From an uncultured Clostridium sp. (GTDB lineage: Bacteria; Bacillota; Clostridia; Lachnospirales; Lachnospiraceae), in contig USBM01000045.1 of NCBI GenBank assembly GCA_900552885.1, positions 1 to 11,960 on the forward strand: 11,960 nucleotides of DNA, given 5' to 3'. The notes beneath the pieces are model-generated. The model was not told where the DNA came from. It searched no databases and saw only the letters and a list, made by a program, of their open reading frames with translations. Made by a program: the position numbers and the translations under genes. Each line of letters starts with the position of its first letter. The stretch's first letter is position 1. Below are positions 1 to 6,830 of this stretch, in pieces.

Positions 1-241
1 CCTGCTGTAATGTGATCGTTACGCCGATCTCATCTCCGATCTTCTTAAGTTCTGATGCGATTGTTGCGAAATCTTTATCTGATTCCTGAATGTTCACAAT
101 CATGATCATGTTAAACCAATCCTGAACAATCGTCTGTGCGATGTCTAAGATATTGATCTGGTTACCTGCAAGATACTGACACACATGAAAGATAATACCT
201 ACTTTGTCCTTACCTACTACTGAAATTACTGTCTTCTTCAT
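1..241 (-). CDS. ACT domain protein, UPF0237/GcvR-like (3' end beyond the window)
   Basis: The minus strand from the ATG at 241 reads 80 codons without a stop and leaves the window, so the last part of the protein is missing. It begins MKKTVISVVGKDKVGIIFHV, the first strand and helix of an ACT domain (the G-K-D-K-V-G-I turn is the usual small-ligand binding loop). It continues through a second strand with W-F-N-M-I-M-I-V and a helix rich in K and E. Family members are single ACT domains of about 90 residues, so roughly ten residues are probably lost. The start is supported by GAGGAGAA about 8 nt upstream. Proteins of this family resemble the glycine-cleavage regulator GcvR but have no settled function in Firmicutes. 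They are often followed by a UPF0210/DUF711 (PFL family) gene, which would lie beyond the left edge; that neighbour is inference only. The ligand is unknown. Confidence 0.88.
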   Translation of the reverse strand, partial: MKKTVISVVGKDKVGIIFHVCQYLAGNQINILDIAQTIVQDWFNMIMIVNIQESDKDFATIASELKKIGDEIGVTITLQQ

Positions 242-280
242 AATATCGTTCTCCTCGTATAAGATTTGAGTACATATTGC

Positions 281-288
281 ACCCGGGT
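281..288. promoter_or_regulatory. Palindrome in the leader of the ACT gene, possible operator
   Basis: ACCCGGGT is a perfect 8-bp palindrome about 40 nt upstream of the ACT gene start codon. It is flanked by TACATA (271-276) and TATGTA (289-294), which are reverse complements of each other but sit asymmetrically, with four extra bases on the left. It would overlap the transcription start expected from the candidate -10 at 291-296, which is a usual place for a repressor site. No regulator is identified, so the operator role is a guess. Confidence 0.25.
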
Positions 289-290
289 TA

Positions 291-319
291 TGTATATTCT
301 AAGGTATACCGCATCCGAA
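291..319 (-). promoter_or_regulatory. Weak candidate sigma-A promoter for the ACT gene
   Basis: On the minus strand TTCGGA (319-314) and TATACA (296-291) are separated by 17 bp, giving a -35/-10 pair matching consensus at 3 and 4 of 6 positions. TAGAAT (301-296) is an alternative -10 with a better match (5 of 6) but no good -35. The 129-bp gap to the stop codon of walJ makes a separate promoter plausible. Two direct copies of CCGCATCC (309-316 and 321-328, spaced 12 bp) overlap the -35 and spacer. I see no clear intrinsic terminator for walJ in this gap. Confidence 0.3.
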
Positions 320-370
320 GCCGCATCCCGGCAACTTTAAATGAAGTAACCCTAACATGCACTTATTATT

Positions 371-1168
371 CTAACACTCAATGACAGTAGAACAATGCTC
401 TCTGCTTGCTACCATCAGATTGAAATCTCTATAATCATTACTATATGGATTGCCCAATAATTCATCCTTCACTGCTTCAAATGCAAGTTCCGGATAATTA
501 TTCTCCTTACTCAGATGTCCTAAATAAATACCCTTGATATGTTCATTTAACAAAGACCGGACAAGCTGACCGCCTCTTTCGTTAGACAAATGTCCTTTCT
601 TACTCAAGATACGTTGTTTCAATGGATATGGATAAGGTCCTACCTCCAACATACGTATATCATGATTGGCTTCTATTAACATCGCATCCGCTCCTGATAA
701 CGCATCTACCACATGCTCATCAAAGTCTCCAAGGTCGGTAGCGATAGACACTTTCTTGTCATCCTGCATCAGTGTATAGCAGACCGGATCTGCGGCATCA
801 TGCCAGGTGCTGATTGGTTTCACCCACATATCTTTGATCTGAAAACTCTGTTCCGGTACAATTCCATGAAAAAGACTCATATCCACTTTGCCAAGACTCT
901 TATAATTCGCAACTGCCTCTAATGTCTTCGGCGTTCCATACACAGGTATTCCAAATTTACGCAATATTACCCCTAATCCTGCAATATGATCACTGTGTTC
1001 ATGTGTAATCAAAATGCCGTCAATCTCTTCCGGTTTGATCTCAAGATTCGTAAGTGCCTCTATGATCTTCTTCGCGCTCACCCCCACATCTACCAGAATA
1101 TGGGTATTCTCTGAACCAACATAAATAGAATTGCCACTGCTGCCACTATATAAACTGCATAGTCTCAT
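371..1168 (-). CDS. walJ: MBL-fold metallo-hydrolase, WalJ/YycJ family
   Basis: This is a 265-residue metallo-beta-lactamase-fold hydrolase. It opens MRLCSLYSGSSGNSIYV, the hallmark N-terminus of WalJ/YycJ proteins. The metal ligands are visible: H56-x-H58-x-D60-H61 (T-H-E-H-S-D-H), then H123 (T-W-H-D), D145 (A-T-D-L-G-D) and H218 (L-G-H-L-S). The family-typical E-A-N-H-D lies at 167-171. WalJ is best known from the walRK cluster of Bacilli, and an exonuclease role in DNA mismatch repair has been proposed for it; here it stands apart from any two-component genes. The start at 1168 is chosen because AGGAGA lies 6 nt upstream and the family motif begins at once. An in-frame ATG at 1210 would add 14 residues not typical of the family and would put the proposed -10 inside the coding region. 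The 66-bp gap to the upstream serine hydrolase carries its own promoter. The exact substrate is unknown. Confidence 0.9.
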   Translation of the reverse strand: MRLCSLYSGSSGNSIYVGSENTHILVDVGVSAKKIIEALTNLEIKPEEIDGILITHEHSDHIAGLGVILRKFGIPVYGTPKTLEAVANYKSLGKVDMSLFHGIVPEQSFQIKDMWVKPISTWHDAADPVCYTLMQDDKKVSIATDLGDFDEHVVDALSGADAMLIEANHDIRMLEVGPYPYPLKQRILSKKGHLSNERGGQLVRSLLNEHIKGIYLGHLSKENNYPELAFEAVKDELLGNPYSNDYRDFNLMVASREHCSTVIEC

Positions 1169-1200
1169 TTGTAATCTCCTAGTTTCAAACATTCGGACAT

Positions 1201-1229
1201 AGTATAGCACATTTTATGGGATTCGAAAA
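1201..1229 (-). promoter_or_regulatory. Extended -10 promoter driving walJ
   Basis: The minus strand carries TGCTATACT (1209-1201), an extended -10 element with TATACT matching consensus at 5 of 6 positions and TG one base upstream. Seventeen bases further upstream is TTTTCG (1229-1224), a poor -35, which extended -10 promoters tolerate. Transcription would start near 1194, leaving a leader of about 26 nt with the AGGAGA ribosome binding site just before the ATG at 1168. It lies in the only wide gap between the long operon and walJ. Confidence 0.5.
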
Positions 1230-1234
1230 GAACA

Positions 1235-3064
1235 TTATACAATATCTTGATTCTTTTGTTCTTTCGCAATGGATTTCCATTCCGCATACACCTTAGGCTC
1301 TACTTTGTGTTCTAAAAATACACGAAGGCTTTCCGGCAATTTGTCTGCTATGTCATACGTATTGCCCGCAATTACCGCATCCCCAGACAACACCTGTTCC
1401 ACAATCGCACGCATATCCGGACTCTCCATACATTCAATCGCAATCCTGTCTTCTAACAAGAAGAACTTAATCCGCCTGCTAATACCTTCTCCCGGGAAAA
1501 TAATATCTAATAAAATAACAGCATGCTCTTCCTCATCCGTAGCAGGCATGATCCTTACAGCAATCTCTTTCGTATCAGAACCAATCGATAATGTCTGATA
1601 ACAGAATATATCTGCACCTGCTCTCATCTCAATCTGATCTCTCCATCCCTCTTTCCGGCTGCGTTCACGATAAAATGTAACAACAAGCCCCTTCTCTTTC
1701 TTCCGAAAGATCATATCCGATACATGAAATGGTGGATACTGATACATACCTTGCAACATATATGGAAACAGCTTAAAAGTTGCACCATTTACATGTAGCC
1801 TTTTCCGGTCAAATACATTACAAAGCTCCATCACCTGTTGTTCTCTCATTCGATGTTCCCGTTCCTGTTCCCTGCAATATAACAGATATGGTTGGCGTGT
1901 AGAATATTCTTTCATCGAATATCCCTTTTGAAATGCCTTCATATACTGCATGAGACACCGATAATTGTTCTGTTCTTTCCAGATATTATCAACATGATAT
2001 ATCGCATCATCCGTCATGTAATGGATCACCTTGCGAACTAATACCGAATCCGGGAACATTTTATCATTATGGGCGTTCATTGCAACAACAAGGTGTTTCT
2101 TTTCATCAAATATCACATGCTGGCCAAACATACCACTTAACATAGTAAGATGCCTTGGCAGGTGCCAGATCTGATAGCCATATCCCGTTGCCAATGCATC
2201 TGCATTCTGCTCTACATTTGTCCTCTTCATCTCCCGGATAAATGTTGGTCTGATCAATTGTCTACCGCCATATGCACCATCATTCGCAAGAAACATTCCA
2301 ATTTTTAACATACTTTCCAGAGAAAAATGTAATCCCCAGCCGCCGCGTTCAATCCCCAGCGGACACACTTCCCACTCTACCTGATGAATACCAAGTGGCG
2401 TAAATAAGCGGTCTTTCAGATAGTCAACCAGACTACAGCCCGTCACTTTAGTAAGAATCGCCGCAAGCATATACGTATTCATGCTATTATAGATAAATCT
2501 GCTGCCTGGTTCATACTGACAATCCGATAACAAAAACGCCTTCACCCAGTCTTGCTCCGTTACCGATGCAATCTCATTGCATTTTGAACAGGATGTCATG
2601 GTAAGTAAATGATATAACGTAAGCCTTCTGGTATATTTCGGTGTCAGCAGATTATCATACTCCGGAAAGAAAGATAATACCGGATCATCTTTCGTCAACA
2701 AATGTTCTGATATTGCAAACATAACCGCAATTGCGGTTATTGTCTTGCAAGTGGAATTCGTGATTCTTGGATTATGTTCCGAATAAGGAGGACGATATCC
2801 CATGCACACTTTTCGCTCACCTCGTGCGATTGCAATTCCGTCTAATGCACATAACGGATCGGTCATAATACTTTTCAAAAATTCCAATGTCTTCCCCGCA
2901 TTTAAAGCTAACTGTAAGGAAGTCCCCGATTCTAATGGCTGATTGCTGCCATCCTGAATCTGATGATATTCTGTTTTGGGACAACTCAACACATTGCCAT
3001 CCTGAAAATTGTCTTTTATTTTCGTCAGGTAATTCATTCCCATAAGCTGTCTTGGAATATTCAT
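1235..3064 (-). CDS. Beta-lactamase-fold serine hydrolase with long C-terminal extension
   Basis: This 609-residue protein has an N-terminal serine hydrolase domain of the beta-lactamase/class C esterase superfamily, roughly residues 40-350. The catalytic S-x-x-K motif is S104-T-C-K107. The helix carrying L-L-T-M-T-S lies at 153-158, where most relatives continue with G but here there is C159-S-K-C162. E-P-G-S-R-F-I-Y-N-S (185-194) supplies the tyrosine motif (Y192). The third motif appears as S-G-M-F-G-Q at 310-315, as in relatives ending in G-Q rather than H-x-G or K-T-G. Residues 360-609 show no domain I recognise. There is no signal peptide or membrane segment and there are many cysteines, so it is probably cytoplasmic, unlike most penicillin-binding relatives. 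Candidate activities are esterase or peptidase/amidase; substrate unknown. The start has AAAGGG 7 nt upstream and lies 13 nt after the glycosidase gene, implying co-transcription. Confidence 0.82.
   Translation of the reverse strand: MNIPRQLMGMNYLTKIKDNFQDGNVLSCPKTEYHQIQDGSNQPLESGTSLQLALNAGKTLEFLKSIMTDPLCALDGIAIARGERKVCMGYRPPYSEHNPRITNSTCKTITAIAVMFAISEHLLTKDDPVLSFFPEYDNLLTPKYTRRLTLYHLLTMTSCSKCNEIASVTEQDWVKAFLLSDCQYEPGSRFIYNSMNTYMLAAILTKVTGCSLVDYLKDRLFTPLGIHQVEWEVCPLGIERGGWGLHFSLESMLKIGMFLANDGAYGGRQLIRPTFIREMKRTNVEQNADALATGYGYQIWHLPRHLTMLSGMFGQHVIFDEKKHLVVAMNAHNDKMFPDSVLVRKVIHYMTDDAIYHVDNIWKEQNNYRCLMQYMKAFQKGYSMKEYSTRQPYLLYCREQEREHRMREQQVMELCNVFDRKRLHVNGATFKLFPYMLQGMYQYPPFHVSDMIFRKKEKGLVVTFYRERSRKEGWRDQIEMRAGADIFCYQTLSIGSDTKEIAVRIMPATDEEEHAVILLDIIFPGEGISRRIKFFLLEDRIAIECMESPDMRAIVEQVLSGDAVIAGNTYDIADKLPESLRVFLEHKVEPKVYAEWKSIAKEQKNQDIV
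2721..2740. repeat. Perfect 20-bp palindrome inside the serine hydrolase gene
   Basis: The half-site ATAACCGCAA is followed directly by its exact reverse complement, with no spacer. Copies of TTGCAA flank it at 2713-2718 and 2745-2750, 2 and 4 bases away. It lies in codons just after the S-x-x-K motif, encoding a T-I-T-A-I-A-V-type helix. With no loop it is better suited to dimeric protein binding on DNA than to a stable RNA hairpin, but chance within alanine/isoleucine-rich codons is possible. Confidence 0.6.
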
Positions 3065-3077
3065 AATTATACCCTTT

Positions 3078-4466
3078 CTACTTACCCGGTTTTGCTTTAA
3101 TCACAGTCTCTTCCTCTAACTGCGACGCTTTCTTAATTACCAGTGCATCCGGCATATAACGTCCAAGCCCCGTTACACTACAGGACTTCGTAATATAATT
3201 ACCGTTATACCACATAACAGAAGAACTTCCACCATCCATGTTCATAGCCTGATATGCCTTGTAATCCATCAGAATATTCTTACAGTCTTCTACCGTACAG
3301 CCAAGACTATATCCAACCTGACGGCCATCAATCACAAGCATCAGAATATCTCCCCGTTTGCTTTGTCCGATCGTGGTTCTTGGCTGGATTCCCATACCAA
3401 ATGTACCATCTACCACACTCTTACCATCCACGATCAGAGACGGCAGGAATTCAACTCCCCATTTATAATTCTCTACGTCATCCGCAGGATAACTGCTTAC
3501 ATACATCAGATTATTTTTCTTCATTCCGCAGAATCGCCAGGTGGCATCCTTGGACGGACTTCCGTATTCCACACCGTCAATGATTATAGAACCTTTGACC
3601 TGGCCTCCGGTTCCGACTCCGTCTACATCTTTGAATCCACTGGCATTTACCACTAAGAGGGCATCCAGACTCTCTCCAAAAGAACCTGCTTCCTGTCCAT
3701 AAGATCCAAGCGCACTTGACTTGGCAAGTTCTACCTGATCCGGATTCTTCTCAATTGCTAACTTTCCTTTGAATCCGTCTCCTTCAACTGCCACAATGAG
3801 TAAATGATTGATCGTATCTATTACTAAAATAGAATCTCCATTTACTGTCTCAAGTCCTAATTTCTCATCGAAATCTTCGATCTGAATATTGTCATAGCCA
3901 TCTTTCGTTAGTTCTTTGTGCTCCTTGAAATACTGTTTCACTGAATCAGAATCCAATTCCCAATAGATATCAAAGAAATCCTTTGTGTTAAGATCTTCTA
4001 ATTCTTCTTCCCAATGACTATCCGCACTGGCCTGTTTGTCCAGATTCTTCTGCCGGTTTGCCATAACCTCATCAATCACGCTTTGAGGGAAAAATAAGGT
4101 TGCCAGCCATTGATGACTGTTCGTCGTCATTGCCGTTTCAATATAGATCGTACGCCATTTTGCAATGAATGGAATATTAGAATATACTACTGTCAGATAC
4201 ATACCGCACAGAATACAACATGCAATACCGATACGGATTACCCAATCTTTCCACGTGGCCTTTTCACGTTTCTTTTTAACTTTTTTCTCCGGCTCATCTG
4301 TCAGTTCCGTTTCTTTCTTAGCTGGAGTTAAATCTGGTATTTGTATCTTCTGTGTATGGCTGTCTGATGCTGTTTTTCTCTCCGGTTTGGAATCATCCCC
4401 AATAATAGAATCCCAATCCAGAATTTCTATCTCATTATCGCTTGTGTATTTGTCCTTTTTTCCCAT
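3078..4466 (-). CDS. Membrane-anchored phosphodiester glycosidase (NAGPA) domain protein
   Basis: This 462-residue protein has an N-terminal charged cytoplasmic tail (1-75, lysine-rich at 61-73), one hydrophobic segment (about 76-96, W-V-I-R-I-G-I-A-C-C-I-L), then an extracytoplasmic portion. The positive charge before the segment suggests an N-in, signal-anchor topology. Residues 97-205 form a linker region with no recognised domain. From about 210 to 447 it matches the phosphodiester glycosidase/NAGPA family (DUF2233): P-R-T-T-I-G at 362-367, V-I-D-G-R at 378-382, and the signature M-D-G-G-S-S-S at 410-416. The name comes from human N-acetylglucosamine-1-phosphodiester alpha-N-acetylglucosaminidase. 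Bacterial members act, or are thought to act, on sugar phosphodiesters in polysaccharides or wall polymers; the substrate here is unknown. The start has AAGGA 8 nt upstream. It begins 12 nt after the ASKHA gene and ends 13 nt before the serine hydrolase gene, so they are probably co-transcribed. Confidence 0.87.
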   Translation of the reverse strand: MGKKDKYTSDNEIEILDWDSIIGDDSKPERKTASDSHTQKIQIPDLTPAKKETELTDEPEKKVKKKREKATWKDWVIRIGIACCILCGMYLTVVYSNIPFIAKWRTIYIETAMTTNSHQWLATLFFPQSVIDEVMANRQKNLDKQASADSHWEEELEDLNTKDFFDIYWELDSDSVKQYFKEHKELTKDGYDNIQIEDFDEKLGLETVNGDSILVIDTINHLLIVAVEGDGFKGKLAIEKNPDQVELAKSSALGSYGQEAGSFGESLDALLVVNASGFKDVDGVGTGGQVKGSIIIDGVEYGSPSKDATWRFCGMKKNNLMYVSSYPADDVENYKWGVEFLPSLIVDGKSVVDGTFGMGIQPRTTIGQSKRGDILMLVIDGRQVGYSLGCTVEDCKNILMDYKAYQAMNMDGGSSSVMWYNGNYITKSCSVTGLGRYMPDALVIKKASQLEEETVIKAKPGK

Positions 4467-4478
4467 AACTATATCCTT

Positions 4479-5582
4479 TTAAAAGTTCATTGCCTCCAGA
4501 TACCTCGTCTGAAATTGTGGCAAATTTGCTAATTCCAGACACTTTGTTCGTTCCTTGATCGCACAACATGTCTCCCTCATGTTATGTGGATCCCGTAAAA
4601 ACATAGTAGCTCCCTCTAAAGATGAATTGCCTGATATAATAATTTTCCCTTTTAGTTCATCCGGTAACAGTCCAACCGTAAATGCATCCCTGACATCCAT
4701 ATAGAATCCCATGCCACCGCTGATATAAACATTCTGTATCTCCTCCCAGTCAATTGCCGCTTCTTCCACCAGACAACAGATTCCTGCATAGATGGCTCCT
4801 TTTGCCAACTGAAAATTTCTTACATTTTGCTGTTTGATGACAAAGTTACGATCAATCACAATTCCCTTTTCAAAAAAAGGAGCTGCAATCAGACCATTTA
4901 CATCAATCAGGTGTCGTTTCACGCAATTCGCAATTGCATGGATACTCTCGCTTCCATATACCGCACCGGACAAGACATGATCAAAAACCGGTCCGCATGC
5001 AGTAGAAGAAGCATACCCGTGTTGGTTATTCAACAGCAGCAATTCTCCATTCGTGCCAAGATCAACCAGTAAATCGTAGGTGCGACTTATTCCCATTTGC
5101 AAATAAGCAGCTCCACTTAAGATATCCGCCCCTACAAAGGCAGACAGCCCCGGCAAATATTGAACATCTATCTTCTGATCATTCCATGTATGGATCTCCT
5201 CTGCCTCATTCAGATCGACCGGATGAAATGGTGCCTTTGCCAGTCCCTTCACTGACAATCCGCGAAGGATATGCTGCATAGTTGTATTACCACTGATCAC
5301 AATCTGATCAAGATATTGCATATCCTCTTGTAAGGTCTGTTCCAGTTGTTCCTGCAAAGCACTCCATACAATGTCCCGCAGTTTTATTGCCATCTCTTCA
5401 TCCTGCAGGCAGTGCTGGATTCTGGTAATGACATCTGCACCATATCTGCACTGTGGATTTGCAACGGAAGTCTCCATTATCCGTTCCCCTGCTATAAGAT
5501 CTACACACCGTATTGCAATTGTTGTCGAACCAAGATCAACCGCCGCACCAATGCGGCAGGATTGCTGTGCTGTCATATACAT
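4479..5582 (-). CDS. ASKHA-fold protein (DUF4445/RACo-like) without ferredoxin domain
   Basis: This 367-residue protein is built from the two ASKHA halves seen in RACo, the ATP-dependent reductive activator of corrinoid proteins. The first half has phosphate loop D16-L-G-S-T-T, N-P-Q-x-x-Y-G-A-D-V-I-T-R-I (42-55) and G-N-T-T-M (98-102). The second has phosphate loop D174-L-G-T-N-G-E, C-G-P-V-F (196-200) and the adenosine-site-like S-G-G-M-G (288-292). Full RACo proteins are over 600 residues and begin with a [2Fe-2S] ferredoxin domain; here the protein starts directly at the ASKHA fold, so it could bind and hydrolyse ATP but has no visible electron-transfer centre. No corrinoid protein or methyltransferase gene is nearby, so the RACo role should not be assumed. 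Two ATGs (5582 and 5576) share one AGGAG, 4 or 10 nt away, so either may be the true start. It lies 18 nt after ilvA. Confidence 0.85.
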   Translation of the reverse strand: MYMTAQQSCRIGAAVDLGSTTIAIRCVDLIAGERIMETSVANPQCRYGADVITRIQHCLQDEEMAIKLRDIVWSALQEQLEQTLQEDMQYLDQIVISGNTTMQHILRGLSVKGLAKAPFHPVDLNEAEEIHTWNDQKIDVQYLPGLSAFVGADILSGAAYLQMGISRTYDLLVDLGTNGELLLLNNQHGYASSTACGPVFDHVLSGAVYGSESIHAIANCVKRHLIDVNGLIAAPFFEKGIVIDRNFVIKQQNVRNFQLAKGAIYAGICCLVEEAAIDWEEIQNVYISGGMGFYMDVRDAFTVGLLPDELKGKIIISGNSSLEGATMFLRDPHNMRETCCAIKERTKCLELANLPQFQTRYLEAMNF

Positions 5583-5600
5583 CCGGCTCCTTTGTCTATA

Positions 5601-6818
5601 TTAGAATATATTCTTTGGACTCTTCTCCATTGGGCGGTAGCCCTTTTCAGAAAGAACCTGAATAATGCGTTCCTTATGCTCCGGACCAAATGCCTCTAAC
5701 GTAATGATCAATTCTACAGCCGAATTACGATTCAGGCTGACAAACTGGTTATGCTCAAGCTTGATGATATTACCCTGCATTTCAGCAATGATAGAGCTGA
5801 CATTCTTAAGTTCACCCGGCTTATCCGGTAATAATACAGATACGGTAAAGATTCTGCTTCTTGCAAATAATCCATGCTGTACAACTGATGCTAAAGTAAT
5901 GACATCCATATTACCACCACTCAAGATGCAGACAACCTTCTTGTCTTTTACATTTAACTGCTTCACAGCGGCTGCTGTCAATAACCCGGAATTCTCTACC
6001 AATAACTTGTGGTTCTCCATCATGTCAAGAAAAGCTACAACTAATTCACTGTCATCCACCGTAATGATCTCGTCAATATTCTGCTGGATATATGGAAAGA
6101 TCTTGCTTCCGGGTGTCTTAACGGCTGTACCGTCTGCAATCGTATCTACAGACGGAAGTGTTGTCACCTGTCCGTTTTTCAAAGATTCTTTCATACAGGC
6201 TGCTCCGGCCGGCTCCACCCCAATTACTTTAATGCTCGGATTCAACATTTTGGCTAAGGTAGACACACCGGTTGCCAATCCACCACCGCCAATCGGAACC
6301 AAGATATAATCTACGGTTGGTAATTCCTTGATAATCTCCATTGCAATCGAACCCTGTCCGCATGCAACATCTTCATCATCAAATGGGTGGATAAATGTAT
6401 ATCCCTTATCTTCTGCTAACTCTAATGCATACTGACAGGCCTCATCATAGACATCTCCATATAGAATGACATCTGCACCGTAGGACTTTGTACGATTGAC
6501 CTTAATCAGTGGTGTGGTTGTAGGCATAACGATTGTTGCTTTTGCGCCATATGCTTTGGCAGCAAATGCAACACCCTGTGCATGATTGCCGGCAGATGCC
6601 GTGATCAAGCCTTTGTTACGATCCTCTTCCGATAAGGTCGAGATCTTATAATATGCACCCCGGATCTTATAAGCACCCGTAACCTGAAGATTCTCCGGTT
6701 TGAAATATACCTTATTACCACTTACCTCGCTGAAATAATCACTGTAGATCAATGGGGTTGGTTTCACTACCTTTTGTACAGTATTGTAAGCTTCCTCAAA
6801 TTTCTCTAATGTTAACAT
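5601..6818 (-). CDS. ilvA: Threonine ammonia-lyase, medium form with one ACT domain
   Basis: This 405-residue PLP enzyme deaminates threonine to 2-oxobutanoate, the first committed step of isoleucine synthesis or a route of threonine breakdown. The PLP lysine is K51 in G-A-Y-K-I-R-G-A. S-A-G-N-H-A-Q-G (75-82) is the substrate loop and G-G-G-G-L (177-181) the phosphate-binding loop of fold-type II enzymes. Residues from about 326 to 400 form one C-terminal ACT-type domain, with P-D-K-P-G-E-L (331-337) as the ligand turn. Its length fits the medium form, between ACT-less TdcB and the roughly 510-residue E. coli IlvA, so whether it is biosynthetic or catabolic, and what effector it binds, cannot be settled from sequence. 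The start has AAGGAGG 5 nt upstream. The 12-nt gap to ftsY leaves no room for a T-box or attenuator, so it should depend on upstream transcription. Confidence 0.95.
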   Translation of the reverse strand: MLTLEKFEEAYNTVQKVVKPTPLIYSDYFSEVSGNKVYFKPENLQVTGAYKIRGAYYKISTLSEEDRNKGLITASAGNHAQGVAFAAKAYGAKATIVMPTTTPLIKVNRTKSYGADVILYGDVYDEACQYALELAEDKGYTFIHPFDDEDVACGQGSIAMEIIKELPTVDYILVPIGGGGLATGVSTLAKMLNPSIKVIGVEPAGAACMKESLKNGQVTTLPSVDTIADGTAVKTPGSKIFPYIQQNIDEIITVDDSELVVAFLDMMENHKLLVENSGLLTAAAVKQLNVKDKKVVCILSGGNMDVITLASVVQHGLFARSRIFTVSVLLPDKPGELKNVSSIIAEMQGNIIKLEHNQFVSLNRNSAVELIITLEAFGPEHKERIIQVLSEKGYRPMEKSPKNIF

Positions 6819-6830
6819 GTCATCCTCCTT

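Noticed and set aside
101..110. CATGATCATG palindrome in the ACT gene
   Set aside because: It arises from alternating Met-Ile codons (M-I-M-I) and is short enough to be expected by chance in a window of this size.
242..370. Intrinsic terminator after walJ
   Set aside because: Only a 4-bp GC stem (GCCG/CGGC) is present and it is not followed by a T run on the minus strand. Other pairings are equally weak.
5665..6309. 214-codon plus-strand reading frame opposite ilvA
   Set aside because: It overlaps a complete, conserved threonine ammonia-lyase gene and encodes no recognisable domain. It is an antisense shadow.
6819..6830. T-box or attenuator controlling ilvA
   Set aside because: Only 12 nt separate ftsY and ilvA and they hold the ribosome binding site, so there is no room for a leader structure.
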